Position numbers and translations under genes: made by a program | In this document: positions 10,175 to 21,024 of the stretch, one piece after another | Position numbering within the stretch: the stretch's first letter is position 1 | How the letters are laid out: the number at the start of each line of letters is the position of its first letter | The notes under the pieces: model-generated | Database searches by the model: none | Told to the model about the DNA's origin: nothing | Seen by the model: only the letters and a program-made list of their open reading frames with translations | Source: Pseudeuparius sepicola | Lineage: Eukaryota > Arthropoda > Insecta > Coleoptera > Anthribidae | DNA length: 64,000 nt | NCBI GenBank assembly: GCA_963920635.1 | Contig: OY987299.1 | Location: forward strand, 126,419,373-126,483,372 | Direction of reading: 5' to 3'

Positions 10175-10498
10175 TTAATTAATTAACTTTATTAACGTGC
10201 TTGTGTCGTAACCATTGACCTCGGCTATGTTCTTTATCCTACTTTTTTCTATATTATATTTTTCTGAATTAAGAGGGTAGTTTACTAATCTGTGTGTTAA
10301 AAATTGAAAGCTTGCCAATTTATTTTGGTTGCAGTGAAAATAATCGTAAGGAATATAGCGGCCTGTGGTTGTGTCTTTTCTATAAATATCGAATTCTAGC
10401 CTATTATTCGTTCTTATTACTAAGGTGTCTAAAAATGGCAATTGTCCGCTGTTTTTTAATTCGTAAGTGAACTTAATAGTAGGGAAACGGGCATTCAA
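10175..10498 (-). pseudogene. Penelope-like reverse transcriptase, C-terminal fragment
   Basis: 107 open codons with the Penelope RT thumb/connector signature: FTYELKNSGQLPFLDTLV, LEFDIYRKDTTTGRYIPYDY, NQNKLASFQFLTHRLVNYPL and NGYDTSTL. The catalytic palm is missing, so the copy is 5'-truncated. The downstream linker to the GIY-YIG domain is interrupted. Confidence 0.85.
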
Positions 10499-10685
10499 CT
10501 TCCACTAAGTTTAGGAAGGAACCAGATAGTTAATACGAATTATTTTATGTTTCCATTCCGTACAAGCCGAGGTTCACAAAACGTCTAGAAAAAGTGTTTC
10601 ATCATGCTGGACTAAAATTAGTATATAAATCTTTAGATAATATTAAAACCTAATAGGTAACCCCAAGGACAAAATTCATCTTTTA

Positions 10686-10850
10686 ATATGAAGTTAGATG
10701 TTCAGATTATAATCAAAAGTATGTTGGACAAACTAGACGTTCCATAAAAACTAGATTTAACGAACATATGGGACATATAAAATATGGTCGATTGGAAAAA
10801 TCTAGCATTGCCGAACAGGCTTTTGAAAATAATCATAGAATAACAAGAGA
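10686..10850 (+). pseudogene. GIY-YIG endonuclease remnant, right Penelope copy
   Basis: The plus strand reads YVGQTRRSIKTRFNEHMGH then SSIAEQAFENNH. This matches the left copy closely, but the leading GIY part is disrupted and stops flank it. Confidence 0.78.
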
Positions 10851-11050
10851 AAATTTAAAATTACTTACGTATCTACCTGATTATTAGACGCTTATGAAAG
10901 TCTTTAAATTTCAAAATGTAAATTTAGTTTAAATGAAGATAAGGGACCAATTACCTACAGCCCCTTATACATGTTAATAAACTGACAGGTAGAAACTTAA
11001 GAATAATATAGTAGGTAGTCAATAGTATCAGTGGATTTAATAGACTTAAT

Positions 11051-11098
11051 CATCTCCTGATGATGCTTACATGGTTATCGAAACACGCGTGGACTGCA
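11051..11098 (+). ncRNA. Degenerate hammerhead motif, right Penelope copy
   Basis: CTGATGA and GAAAC are kept, but stem II no longer pairs well (GCTTA against TTATC) and the cleavage triplet is GTG, which breaks the NUH rule. It is probably inactive and mirrors the intact motif at 9322-9370. Confidence 0.55.
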
Positions 11099-11140
11099 AA
11101 AATCAAAGTTTTGGTGTGTGGAGTTAAGCAAAAGAAGCGT

Positions 11141-11669
11141 TTTTAACAGGTAATTTTTATTTATTACCAGCTTATTATGGCATGTGCTTATCTGGTCATA
11201 GATTTCCACTAGTCAAATATTTTTTATTAATATTGATATCTTTTTTTATAGAAACAAATACCATAATAATAATATCTGTATAGCGAGTTAATATTGTCCA
11301 GTTCTGAACTATGTTTAAAGTTTCAAGTCTAGCTCATCGGAAAATCAGTTTAAAATCGATTGCAAAATTTGACGAACAGACAATAATTAAACATAGGAGG
11401 ATAAGAAAGCGACTTAATGAAAACGAGGTAAAATAGAAAACAAATTACAAGACATTTTTACTTCATATTACTTTTTCTACCACTATTACAAAACTGAACT
11501 GAACTGTGGAATAAGACTAACACAAAACATACCAATAATAGTGTACAAAATGAAAGTAATCTACCTGCATTTTACCGCTTTTAGTAACTCGAAAATATGT
11601 TGAATATGATTTTTATTGCACTTCGAAATCAATTTTGCAGTTTCATTTTTAACTTATCGTTACTTTCAG
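11141..11669 (+). other. Intron 3' end
   Basis: AT-rich and without recognised elements. It ends in the acceptor TACTTTCAG before the exon at 11670. Confidence 0.45.
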
Positions 11670-11797
11670 AGAGCTTTGTTATGAATCCTGGGCAAACTTG
11701 CGCCGATCCCCTATGTTTGGATGCATCTGCCCAAATAACCACATGAAGAAGAGATGCGACAGGATATTCAGCATGGTGAACCACAATCCCTGCGTCG
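11670..11797 (+). CDS. GDNF receptor alpha-like, next internal exon
   Basis: The 128-bp exon lies between acceptor TTACTTTCAG and a strong donor TGCGTCG|GTAAGTG. It starts in the phase needed to follow 8347-8491 and continues the GDNF/GAS1 fold. Recognisable pieces are ELCYESWANLRRSPMFGCIC and KKRCDRIFSMVNHNPC, the strongly conserved C-terminal half of such domains (CxC followed by a basic helix and NPC). It ends in phase 1. Together the two exons give about 91 residues of one cysteine-rich domain, presumably extracellular. Confidence 0.85.
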
Positions 11798-13149
11798 GTA
11801 AGTGTCATATTATTATTGCTTGCTTATATTATTGTTGACTTAAACATTTAGAATGTAGCCTCACTTTATTATTCTTTCAAATGCCATTGCAATTTACTGA
11901 AGTATTTTTGTTTATACGTAATTTATCTGTCTATTTTATATCTATCGTTATCATGGGTTAACGATGCCCCCGTATGGGTCCCTGGTGACGTCACCAAGAA
12001 CCCGAAATTCGAATTTCAATTTTTAAGAGGAATAAAAACAAGCTAGCCAGCTCTTCGGAACTTTCAATAAGCCTTTACCTACGCAATAGACACAAAAAAT
12101 TAGGTTCTCTGGCATACTTATACTATGGCACACTTGACTAGCCAGATGCCTTTAAAATTACAATTTTACTCAACTTTGGCACCCCGTAGAATGGAATTCC
12201 CTGAATATTTTTGGATAAAATTTTGTACGTAGGTTTTTGGAGTTTTATAATTAACCCTGTAGTGTCAGATTTTAAATAAAAAAATCGATAAATGGTTTGA
12301 GTGAAAATCGGGGATATAAAAAGATAGTGGACGGCCCTGATTTTGCATTTTCACAGCGGTGGGAAAGTCAAAAGAAACGGTTTTTTAGGACGTAATAATA
12401 TCTCCAAAAGAAAGATTTTATGGATTTGTATAATATAGTTATAAAAGTAGTAGACACTATTTATGAATACTGAATATATTTACCGAACTGTTTGAGACAT
12501 TTCAGTCACATTAGACACGACGTAATGGCATGGGTTGGCATAAAACGTGTTAATATCAGGCACCTTAAACAACCAGTGGCGGAGTAGTGAGTAATTAGTA
12601 TATTTTCTAATTTTAAAATTTAAAACCGGATATTTCCTAAAAATCAACTAAAGAATCACAGTTTGTTCCCTTAAAATAGAATCACACTGTATATGATAAA
12701 TGATAGGCTAGTCTGGTCATATAGAAAACTGCATGCAGGCGGATAGCAGAAGTTTAGTAGACTCCCCTGGCATATTTCATTTTTGCCAGTTCCTCTTAGT
12801 TTTTAAATAGAAAATAATTCAAAATTTTAATGTATTGCTCCTTTTGCTCTCAAAAGATGGCGCTAGATACAATCGATATGCTGAAAGTCCTCTGTAGCTA
12901 AGTTCACACAATCTTCCTAGTTATTATTTGTGAATTGTCTATTTTTTACAAGTCTAACCTAACTACTTGTCCTTGGTAAATTTGAAACATTTCAAACTGA
13001 AATAATTTTTATTTTGAGATTTTAATTTTGACGTTATAATGAGTTTTTATTATTATCTATTAGTATATTAAAACCAAAACTGACCTTATTTATCTGCTTA
13101 CCAAAATAATAAACCTACCTATGTAAAATCCAAGATTCCTCTCCTGAAG
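11798..13149 (+). other. Intron with scattered element debris
   Basis: TGGTGACGTCACCA (11983-11996) is a palindromic CRE-type site followed by CGAAATTCGAATTTCAA. A similar arrangement follows the longer palindrome at 13996, so both may be copies of one short repeat. CACACTGTATATG at about 12685 resembles a decayed palindromic-element end. No exon was recognised. Confidence 0.4.
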
Positions 13150-13507
13150 ATGTTAGTGATTCGTGTTCTGTTTTTTGTGCTGTTTGCTGTATCAAGCCAA
13201 CAAAGAATAGTGAATGCGAAATACATAATTAATTACCCTTTAATGTAAGTAAATTAAAATACCAAGCTATAATTTTATTGCAATGTATTTTTTTAACCCA
13301 GCTAACACAATAAATTGGGGAAAATTCTTACAAGGTCCACGTATTCGCCTTCGATTAAAACCTGACGTTCTGCTGCATAATTTTTCACCAAAACTAGCAT
13401 CCCAAATTTCAAAAGAGGAAAATAAGCATTTTAAAAACCAAGAATTTGTCGAGGAAGAACATAATGACGAGGAAAAATACATAAATAGATTAATCAAATA
13501 TCCATGA
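13150..13507 (+). pseudogene. Possible small secreted-protein gene or relic
   Basis: An ATG at 13150 opens 32 codons that look like a signal peptide: a short basic start, a hydrophobic core (VLFFVLFAVSS), then QQRIVNAKY. They run to a stop at 13246. Twenty-two bases further on, in the +1 frame, a 74-codon frame (13283-13507) encodes a charged, acidic-tailed segment (GKFLQGPRIRLRLKPDVLLH, then EEEHNDEEKYI). A GTAAGT donor at 13245 and an AAG at about 13266 would join them in frame, but a 22-nt intron is implausibly short, so an indel is more likely. No family is recognised. It may be chance. Confidence 0.25.
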
Positions 13508-13717
13508 TACTTAGTATCATGGCAATGGGCCTTGTTCACTCAATCGAATTTCGATATTTCTTACTACTAGAATGAAATTAATCACATAACTCTTTAATAA
13601 AATCCCCCTCATCATCTTTCTCGTCAATACATAAACATTGTTATTAACTAAAAAAATATATCAATGAAGTAAAATAACGGGTATTTCAGCCAAAATTATG
13701 TTTTATTTATTCTTTAC
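13508..13717. other. AT-rich intron sequence
   Basis: Nothing recognised apart from poly-A signal-like AATAAA at about 13596. Confidence 0.3.
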
Positions 13718-13764
13718 AATAAACCAAGCTTTCGGCTATACTTTTGGCCTTCGTCAGGGTATTG
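13718..13764 (-). ncRNA. Hammerhead-like motif, second type
   Basis: On the minus strand: CTGACGA (fits CUGANGA), stem II GGCC...AGCC, GAAA, cleavage-site candidate CTT, and a stem I in which CAATA pairs with TATTG beyond CC/GG. All core positions are compatible with a hammerhead. No reading frame of a host retroelement is recognisable beside it, so it is probably the 3' end of a severely truncated Penelope-like copy. Confidence 0.5.
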
Positions 13765-14969
13765 AGATGAATATTGAAAAGTTATGGTTCTACGAATATA
13801 AACTTCCAAAAATGGAATAAAATTGTTATGTAAATATTTAGGTCATGTGTTATGTCTATTTGGCTTTTGCCTGCCACAAAATATAAATTAGGTAAATTTT
13901 CTTCTTCTTCAGTCTTCACAAATAATCTCAAATAGAAACATATCGATTTTGCCGTAAATCGTGTCAACGTCGTAAAACAGTAGCCAATGAGCTTTTTGGG
14001 CCCGTGACGTCACGGGCCCAAGAGATTTGAATTTCAAAAACGTTTTTAGGTAATTTCCCGGCCGAAAAAAAAATCGGAAAAAAATGTTTTCGTGTTTTAT
14101 TTACTATTAAGATTCATAATCAAAAATAAAAAAAAGTGTGAATCAGGCCCATTGTCTATATTTACATAACTCATAAGCAAGAATATATACTAGCTAATTT
14201 AATATTAAAAATATATCAATTTACCCACCCTTGTACTTTCACTGTTCTATTTTCTGGTGAAAATAGATCTAAATTGTTTATATAATATCAGTGCAACACA
14301 TCTATTCTCACCATAATAGGAATATTGTTGGAATAAGTTTTTTCAAAACTCTACTCCATACTTTCTGCAACTTATTAATGAACTTCAATAGCAGTTTTAT
14401 TCTTAGAGTTCATAGCCTCATCCAGCAGATAGCAGGTAATCATACTTTAAACTGCCATCTGCCATGCTGGCATACTGTCAGCCTACAAATCACTAACCAA
14501 TTAGGTAGGTTTTGATTCAGACCCATGGATATAATTATGATGTCAATAAAGAAGATTACTACTACCTTAAATATCTTAAGGTATTTTCAAATTTCCAAGA
14601 TTGTGGATATTCATCTTGGACAAGGGGCCCTTTAGGGAACTAGATGACTGTAGTTCACCATTGCAATCATCAAATTAGTTTTTAAAATTTAATCGTACTA
14701 GCCCATTAGAAACTAGAAATTGACAGTAAGTTGTATCTCTTTAAAACTAGTAATAAGTAGTGGTAAGATTCAAAGGCAAACATATTATCTTGAGTCGTAC
14801 ACCAACAAAGATTGCTTAAACTCGTGTAGGTATTTGTATTTTTTTTTTCTTTGAAGACTTGAATGTACGAAGTTCTTTTTCTCCACAACAAAAAGCTCAA
14901 TATAAATACGTACTAAGTTCTTTTTCTTCACAACAAAAAAAAAACGCAATAACGCAATATAAATATTAC
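13765..14969. other. Intron sequence without genes
   Basis: Apart from the palindrome at 13996-14021 I see no paired termini, exon or RNA gene. Short repeats such as TACTAAGTTCTTTTTCTTCACAACAAAAA at 14910 echo 14865-14893 and indicate a small local duplication. Confidence 0.35.
13996..14021. promoter_or_regulatory. Perfect 26-bp palindrome centred on TGACGTCA
   Basis: The half-site TTGGGCCCGTGAC is followed by its exact reverse complement, with a consensus CREB/ATF octamer at 14005-14012. A related, shorter palindrome (TGGTGACGTCACCA) occurs at 11983-11996. Both are followed by a GAATTTCAA block, suggesting a repeat family. Binding is inferred only. Confidence 0.45.
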
Positions 14970-15350
14970 ATCGTCACATCACGCGCTTGGTATGGCCAAC
15001 GACCATGCCACTCTGCTACCTTTTGACAAACGCTGTCCGCTTGGGTCCCGTTCTCTCGCGAAACCGTGCCCCAAGCGCTCGTAACTTGGGGTGCTTTGCT
15101 AAATGATCCTTTCCCCCGAAAGTGAAATTACAGTTGTTCACGCAGATTATATTATTTTCCTGTGACAAATAAATTTCGTAGCTCCGTTTCGTAGCGCATT
15201 TATGACATACACCTCTCGGTCACGCGACCGCCGCCGCCGTGTGCAATCTGGGAGTGCGGCTTGGTTTATAACCCAATTTTAAATTGGAGAGGGTCCCCAG
15301 CACGGAATTAGTGCGGACTACAAAGGGCCCGTTGTAATTTTCAGGTTTAC
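14970..15350. other. GC-rich block with a 5S rRNA-like start
   Basis: GGCCAACGACCATGCCACTC at 14993-15012 resembles the opening of insect 5S rRNA, but the following 90 bases do not align to it. The block then continues with CpG-rich sequence (CGACCGCCGCCGCCGTG at about 15224). It may be a 5S-derived SINE head, a decayed pseudogene or chance. Confidence 0.2.
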
Positions 15351-15848
15351 GATTTGAGTGCACGTACCTCCGGTAAATAGTAGAATAAATATATAGACAA
15401 TATATCTATATCGATAATGATAAAAGATGGAACTTTAATCTATATCGATAATAACAGATAGCATTGGACTAAGGTATGGGCTAGTAAGTAATAATTCTAG
15501 AACAAGATATACCAATCAGCGCATGCAAATGCGAGGATGTGCTTCATTTTGTATAATCTTGGATTAGCGTCACCGACATGCAATGCAGGGATTAGCAACT
15601 AGGCAGTAAGCTTCGTGGATGCCAGTGCTTAAACAAGTTCAATATTAAAACTTTGTACGATTTTAACCCTTGAAATATTCGTGTTGCATGTTTAAGTTGT
15701 TGTCAAAATCCTCCTCTTAGCAAACGCCTTGGGTAAGTGAATAAGTTTCCTAAAAGATTAGAAGTATAAAGTGCAGAGTTATTAGAGAACATCTCGTCAT
15801 CAGAGACGAACTGCACTTCTATTCGTCAGTCGGTCCTAACCTCGGTAG
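15351..15848. other. Non-coding spacer before the satellite
   Basis: Contains a short tandem of TATATCGATAAT (two copies, about 15404-15455). No gene seen. Confidence 0.35.
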
Positions 15849-18473
15849 GAAGAGAAAAAGAAAAAGAAAAGGAAAAGGGAAAGGAAACGGAAAAAGGAGT
15901 AGTAAGAGTAAGAAGAAAAGGAAAGGGAAAAATAAAAAGAAAAAAAGGGAAAATTAAAAGGAAAAAGAAAAAAGAGAAAAAGAAAAAAGAGAAAAAGAAA
16001 AAAGAGAAAAAGAAAAAGAAAAGGAGAAGGAAAAGGAAAAGGAAAAAAGGAAGAGGAAGAGGAAGAAGAAGAGGAAGAGGAAGAGGAAGAGGAAGAGGAA
16101 GAGGAAGAGGAAGAGGAAGAGGAAGAGGAAGAGGAAGAGGAAGAGGAAGAGGAAGAGGAAGAGGAAGAGGAAGAGGAAGAGGAAGAGGAAGAGGAAGAGG
16201 AAGAGGAAGAGGAAGAGGAAGAGGAAGAGGAAGAGGAAGAGGAAGAGGAAGAGGAAGAGGAAGAGGAAGAGGAAGAGGAAGAGGAAGACGAAGACGAAGA
16301 CGAAGACGAAGACGAAGACGAAGACGAAGACGAAGACGAAGACGAAGACGAAGACGAAGACGAAGACGAAGACGAAGACGAAGACGAAGACGAAGACGAA
16401 GACGAAGACGAAGACGAAGACGAAGACGAAGACGAAGACGAAGACGAAGACGAAGACGAAGACGAAGACGAAGACGAAGACGAAGACGAAGACGAAGACG
16501 AAGACGAAGACGAAGACGAAGACGAAGACGAAGACGAAGACGAAGACGAAGACAAGAGACAAGAGACAAGAGACAAGAGACAAGAGACAAGAGACAAGAG
16601 ACAAGAGACAAGAGACAAGAGACAAGAGACAAGAGACAAGAGACAAGAGACAAGAGACAAGAGACAAGAGACAAGAGACAAGAGACAAGAGACAAGAGAC
16701 AAGAGACAAGAGACAAGAGACAAGAGACAAGAGACAAGAGACAAGAGACAAGAGACAAGAGACAAGAGACAAGAGACAAGAGACAAGAGACAAGAGACAA
16801 GAGACAAGAGACAAGAGACAAGAGACAAGAGACAAGAGACAAGAGACAAGAGACAAGAGACAAGAGACAAGAGACAAGAGACAAGAGACAAGAGACAAGA
16901 GACAAGAGACAAGAGACAAGAGACAAGAGACAAGAGACAAGAGACAAGAGACAAGAGACAAGAGACAAGAGACAAGAGACAAGAGACAAGAGACAAGAGA
17001 CAAGAGACAAGAGACAAGAGACAAGAGACAAGAGACAAGAGACAAGAGACAAGAGACAAGAGACAAGAGACAAGAGACAAGAGACAAGAGACAAGAGACA
17101 AGAGACAAGAGACAAGAGACAAGAGACAAGAGACAAGAGACAAGAGACAAGAGACAAGAGACAAGAGACAAGAGACAAGAGACAAGAGACAAGAGACAAG
17201 AGACAAGAGACAAGAGACAAGAGACAAGAGACAAGAGACAAGAGACAAGAGACAAGAGACAAGAGACAAGAGACAAGAGACAAGAGACAAGAGACAAGAG
17301 ACAAGAGACAAGAGACAAGAGACAAGAGACAAGAGACAAGAGACAAGAGACAAGAGACAAGAGACAAGAGACAAGAGACAAGAGACAAGAGACAAGAGAC
17401 AAGAGACAAGAGACAAGAGACAAGAGACAAGAGACAAGAGACAAGAGACAAGAGACAAGAGACAAGAGACAAGAGACAAGAGACAAGAGACAAGAGACAA
17501 GAGACAAGAGACAAGAGACAAGAGACAAGAGACAAGAGACAAGAGACAAGAGACAAGAGACAAGAGACAAGAGACAAGAGACAAGAGACAAGAGACAAGA
17601 GACAAGAGACAAGAGACAAGAGACAAGAGACAAGAGACAAGAGACAAGAGACAAGAGACAAGAGACAAGAGACAAGAGACAAGAGACAAGAGACAAGAGA
17701 CAAGAGACAAGAGACAAGAGACAAGAGACAAGAGACAAGAGACAAGAGACAAGAGACAAGAGACAAGAGACAAGAGACAAGAGACAAGAGACAAGAGACA
17801 AGAGACAAGAGACAAGAGACAAGAGACAAGAGACAAGAGACAAGAGACAAGAGACAAGAGACAAGAGACAAGAGACAAGAGACAAGAGACAAGAGACAAG
17901 AGACAAGAGACAAGAGACAAGAGACAAGAGACAAGAGACAAGAGACAAGAGACAAGAGACAAGAGACAAGAGACAAGAGACAAGAGACAAGAGACAAGAG
18001 ACAAGAGACAAGAGACAAGAGACAAGAGACAAGAGACAAGAGACAAGAGACAAGAGACAAGAGACAAGAGACAAGAGACAAGAGACAAGAGACAAGAGAC
18101 AAGAGACAAGAGACAAGAGACAAGAGACAAGAGACAAGAGACAAGAGACAAGAGACAAGAGACAAGAGACAAGAGACAAGAGACAAGAGACAAGAGACAA
18201 GAGACAAGAGACAAGAGACAAGAGACAAGAGACAAGAGACAAGAGACAAGAGACAAGAGACAAGAGACAAGAGACAAGAGACAAGAGACAAGAGACAAGA
18301 GACAAGAGACAAGAGACAAGAGACAAGAGAAAGAGAAAGAGAAAGAGAAAGAGAAAGAGAAAGAGAAAGAGAAAGAGAAAGAGAAAGAGAAAGAGAAAGA
18401 GAAAGAGAAAGAGAAAGAAAAAGAAAAAGAAAAAGAAAAAGAAAAAGAAAAAGAAAAAGAAAAAGAGAAAAGT
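15849..18473. repeat. Compound purine-rich satellite (2.6 kb)
   Basis: Almost pure A/G on the plus strand, in consecutive blocks. An impure AAAAGG-type tract fills 15849-16045. GAGGAA hexamers follow to about 16288, then GACGAA hexamers (about 45 copies) to about 16552. GAGACAA heptamers fill about 16552-18329 (roughly 253 copies with no visible interruption). GAGAAA hexamers run to about 18418, then GAAAAA to about 18465. Neighbouring hexamer blocks differ by one base. Three overlapping minus-strand frames of over 820 codons are products of the repeat and not genes. Polypurine tracts of this kind can form triplex DNA. Confidence 0.97.
16552..18329. repeat. GAGACAA heptamer array, about 253 copies
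   Basis: Every line of the sequence through this stretch repeats the same 7-mer in register, with no substitution that I can find. Such homogeneity over 1.78 kb means very recent expansion or strong conversion. Read in frame it gives a 7-residue repeat (SLVSCLL on the minus strand), which explains the false long frames. Confidence 0.95.
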
Positions 18474-18545
18474 CAAAACTAAGAAATTTTTTGAGCTGCT
18501 GTGGTCAATGCCACGCAAAAACAATCGAATAACAGCGGTTCCTTA

Positions 18546-20013
18546 TACAGGGTTTTTTCAATGACCACTATGGGATCTCGGAAACTAGCAGAGCTAGAAC
18601 AAAGGTTAAATGGGGAAAGAATTGCGGTTTTGAATGCTCAATCTAATGCCCATTTTGGATTTTTAAAAAAGTTCATGGCTCACTAGATATTTCATCAGAT
18701 CTCTGCAGCTCCGTTATTTCTGATTATACAGAAAAACTGTTGAGACAAAAATTGTAGATAATTTTGGACTTAATAAGGTAATCTTATCCAATTTTTTATG
18801 TTGTTTGTGATTTTTGAGATATGACATAAACTTTTATATTTTTAAATGTTAATCATAGTTGGCTGTGGCCTAATCAAATCGGACATTTTTTGAGCTTTCT
18901 AAAGATATAATACTCGGCATAGTTATTTTAAAAATAAAAGAGCTATGGCTAATTTTCTGATTTTTTTTAATTTTCACATAGTCAACCATGGAATATTTTC
19001 ATAATTAAGTTCTATTTTATAATTAGACATATTTCAAACTTTTTAATATTTTGTTTTAGCTGGTAACAAAAGTAACAAAATAAAACAAAAATTAAAAATT
19101 TCTAATTCACATTATTCTTATTTTGAAAGGTGTTCAAACAATCCAACATTATTATTTATGCAAATATTGCATCTTTTTAATTAAAACTGAATTTGTCGCC
19201 TTTCTTAGAGAGCGCCTGTCAATACTGGCAATTGCTTCTAAAACAGCTGCTCTTAATTCAACAATTGTCTCATACTTTATTTTGTACTGTTCCCCACAAA
19301 AAAAATCCAAAACAGACAAATCGGGGGATCGGGGCGGCCAGGAAATAGGTCTATTTCTCCCTATCCAACTATTTGGAGAGAGCTGATCTAGGTAATTTCT
19401 TACTTCTTACGGGCAAATAATTATGTGGTGGAGCTATATCATGATAATTTTTGTTTTATTTTGTTACATTTTGTTACCAGCTAAAAATAAAATATTTGAA
19501 AGTTTGAAGTGTATGTCTTATTGTAAAATAGAACGTAATTATGAAAATATTCCATGGCTGACATGTGAAAATTAAAAAAAAAAAATCAGAAAATTAGCCA
19601 TAGCTCTTTTATTTTTTATAATAACTATGCCGAGAATTATATCCTTGGAATCCTCAAAAAATATCCGCTTTGATCAGGCCACAGCCAACTATGATTTACA
19701 TTTAAAAAAAAACATAAGTTTATGCCATATCTCAAAAATCACAAACAACATAAAAAATTGGATTAGATTATCTACTATTTTTTTCTCCACAGTTTTTCTG
19801 TATAATCAGAAATAACGTAGATACATAGATCTGATGAAATAGCAAAAATCATTATTTTCAAAATATCTAGTGAGCCATGAACTTTTTAAAAAATCCAAAA
19901 TGGGCATTAGATTGAGCATTCAAAACTGCAATTATTTCCCCATTTAACCTTTGTTCTAACTCTGCTACTTTCCGAGATCCCCATAGTGGCCATCGAAAAA
20001 AACTTACCCCGTA
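18546..20013. mobile_element. Palindromic foldback element, family A copy 2, with transposase relic
   Basis: Arms of about 590 bp (18546-19130 and 19440-20013) are inverted copies: TACAGGGTTTTTTCAATG at the left end is mirrored at the right (CATCGAAAAAAACTTACCCCGTA). Family resemblance to 203-739 is clear. Unlike that copy, the unpaired centre (about 310 bp) retains the end of a transposase on the minus strand. The flanks are consistent with a TA target. I infer that inverted duplication of the ends around a remnant of the parent gene produced this structure. Confidence 0.82.
19152..19440 (-). pseudogene. Transposase C-terminal relic (IS630/mariner-like)
   Basis: In minus-strand order it contains SKWLDREK, then WPPRSPDLSVLDFFLWG, the third catalytic region of insect mariner-type DDE/D transposases (RSPDL..LD with FLWG). 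After a one-base shift it continues VELRAAVLEAIASIDRRSLR to a stop at 19152-19154. A stop, two frame changes and the absence of the N-terminal and first two catalytic parts make it dead. It occupies precisely the unpaired centre of the foldback. Confidence 0.8.
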
Positions 20014-20650
20014 TATCTAGAGCCCATTCTAATTATTGTTGATAGGAAAGTATCACTCGGTATTGAATAAAATCTCAAATTCCTGACAGAAAATTTAACT
20101 TGTTGGGGTGGGGGGAGGAACCCACAATGCTGATCATTGTGTCCTGAGCCCCGGTTAAATCTTGCTCTGAACCCGTGTTCACTGAACACTGTGAACACCC
20201 CGTAGTTACTCCACTGTTTCCAACAATAATTCGCAATATTATATTCACGTTATAATTGCATCCAAACAACAAACCTCTATAAATAATTTCGTCGTGCATT
20301 GACATACCTACAAGCAGCGCGCACTCCCACTAAACCGCATCGCAATGGCGGCTGAATAATGCAATCGGCGTAAGCGGTTTCGCGTTTTGCGGCGCCTACG
20401 CCCAGGGCCGGGCCGATAAATATTTGAGCGGGGCACTTTTCCGTTTGCGGCCGGCGTACGGTAATGTGCGGAAGGAAGCGGCCTTGGTACGGCCCTGGAA
20501 GCCCCGCTTTAAAATCCGCGCGAAGGTTAAGGGGGGGGGGGTCTCTTGGGGCAAAGAGGGATCGTAGTTTGTAAAGCCCGATTAGTGTAAGAACGGTCGG
20601 TTTTGGGAGATGACTACACAAGATCCTTAAGAATTTTCTGTCTTTCATCG
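20014..20650. other. Spacer with a CpG-rich core
   Basis: Between about 20310 and 20560 the sequence is GC- and CpG-rich (GCGGCGCCTACGCCCAGGGCC and similar) with a G9 run at about 20531. A minus-strand frame of 143 codons spans it but shows no domain and unnatural composition. It could be a conserved regulatory block or transposon interior. No gene is claimed. Confidence 0.35.
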
Positions 20651-21024
20651 GTATAACAAAATTCAAAGTCTTGAACCACAATAAATCTAGTATAAGCCAT
20701 ACAGACATAAAATACGTAGTAACAAGAAACTATGATAGTAGTAACAAGAAACTATGATATAGTTTACAAATAAAATAAAATTATAAAATGTCAATATAAT
20801 ACTTGCCTTTTTGGAGAGACATTACATTAGCAGAAGGTGAAAAGGGCGTGTTGTTTAGGTAATTAATTTAAAAGGTGTGAAAGTTAAATTATTTCAATTA
20901 AATCTAGGAAAATATTAAATTAAAAATTAACGTTATTGTTGAGGCAAATATTATTAGAATTATTTAAAGCATTATAAATCCAAAAATTTCAAGTAAATCC
21001 GAAGATAAAGAACCATTGATGTCT

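Larger units (their letters stand above)
9283..11140. mobile_element. Inverted pair of Penelope-like retroelement fragments
   Basis: The left copy (about 9283-10500) is on the minus strand and the right copy (about 10520-11140) on the plus strand. Both share, in order, an upstream block with CATTCCGTACAA, a GIY-YIG endonuclease core with YVGQTRRSIKTRFNE, and a 3' end with a hammerhead-type motif. They point outward like the arms of a foldback, separated by about 370 bp that codes for the end of the RT on the minus strand only. Both are 5'-truncated and carry stops. Inverted and partial-tandem arrangements are a known habit of Penelope insertions. Confidence 0.82.

Noticed and set aside
14993..15110. 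5S rRNA gene
   Set aside because: Only the first 20 or so bases resemble 5S; internal control region and 3' half do not match.
15826..18524. Three overlapping minus-strand frames of over 820 codons
   Set aside because: They are translations of the hexamer and heptamer satellite (7-residue repeat, poly-Ser, Arg-Leu and Pro-Leu runs); any frame of such a repeat is open.
20277..20708. 143-codon frame on the minus strand
   Set aside because: Runs through a CpG-rich block and a G9 tract; no recognisable motif and no splice-bounded structure.
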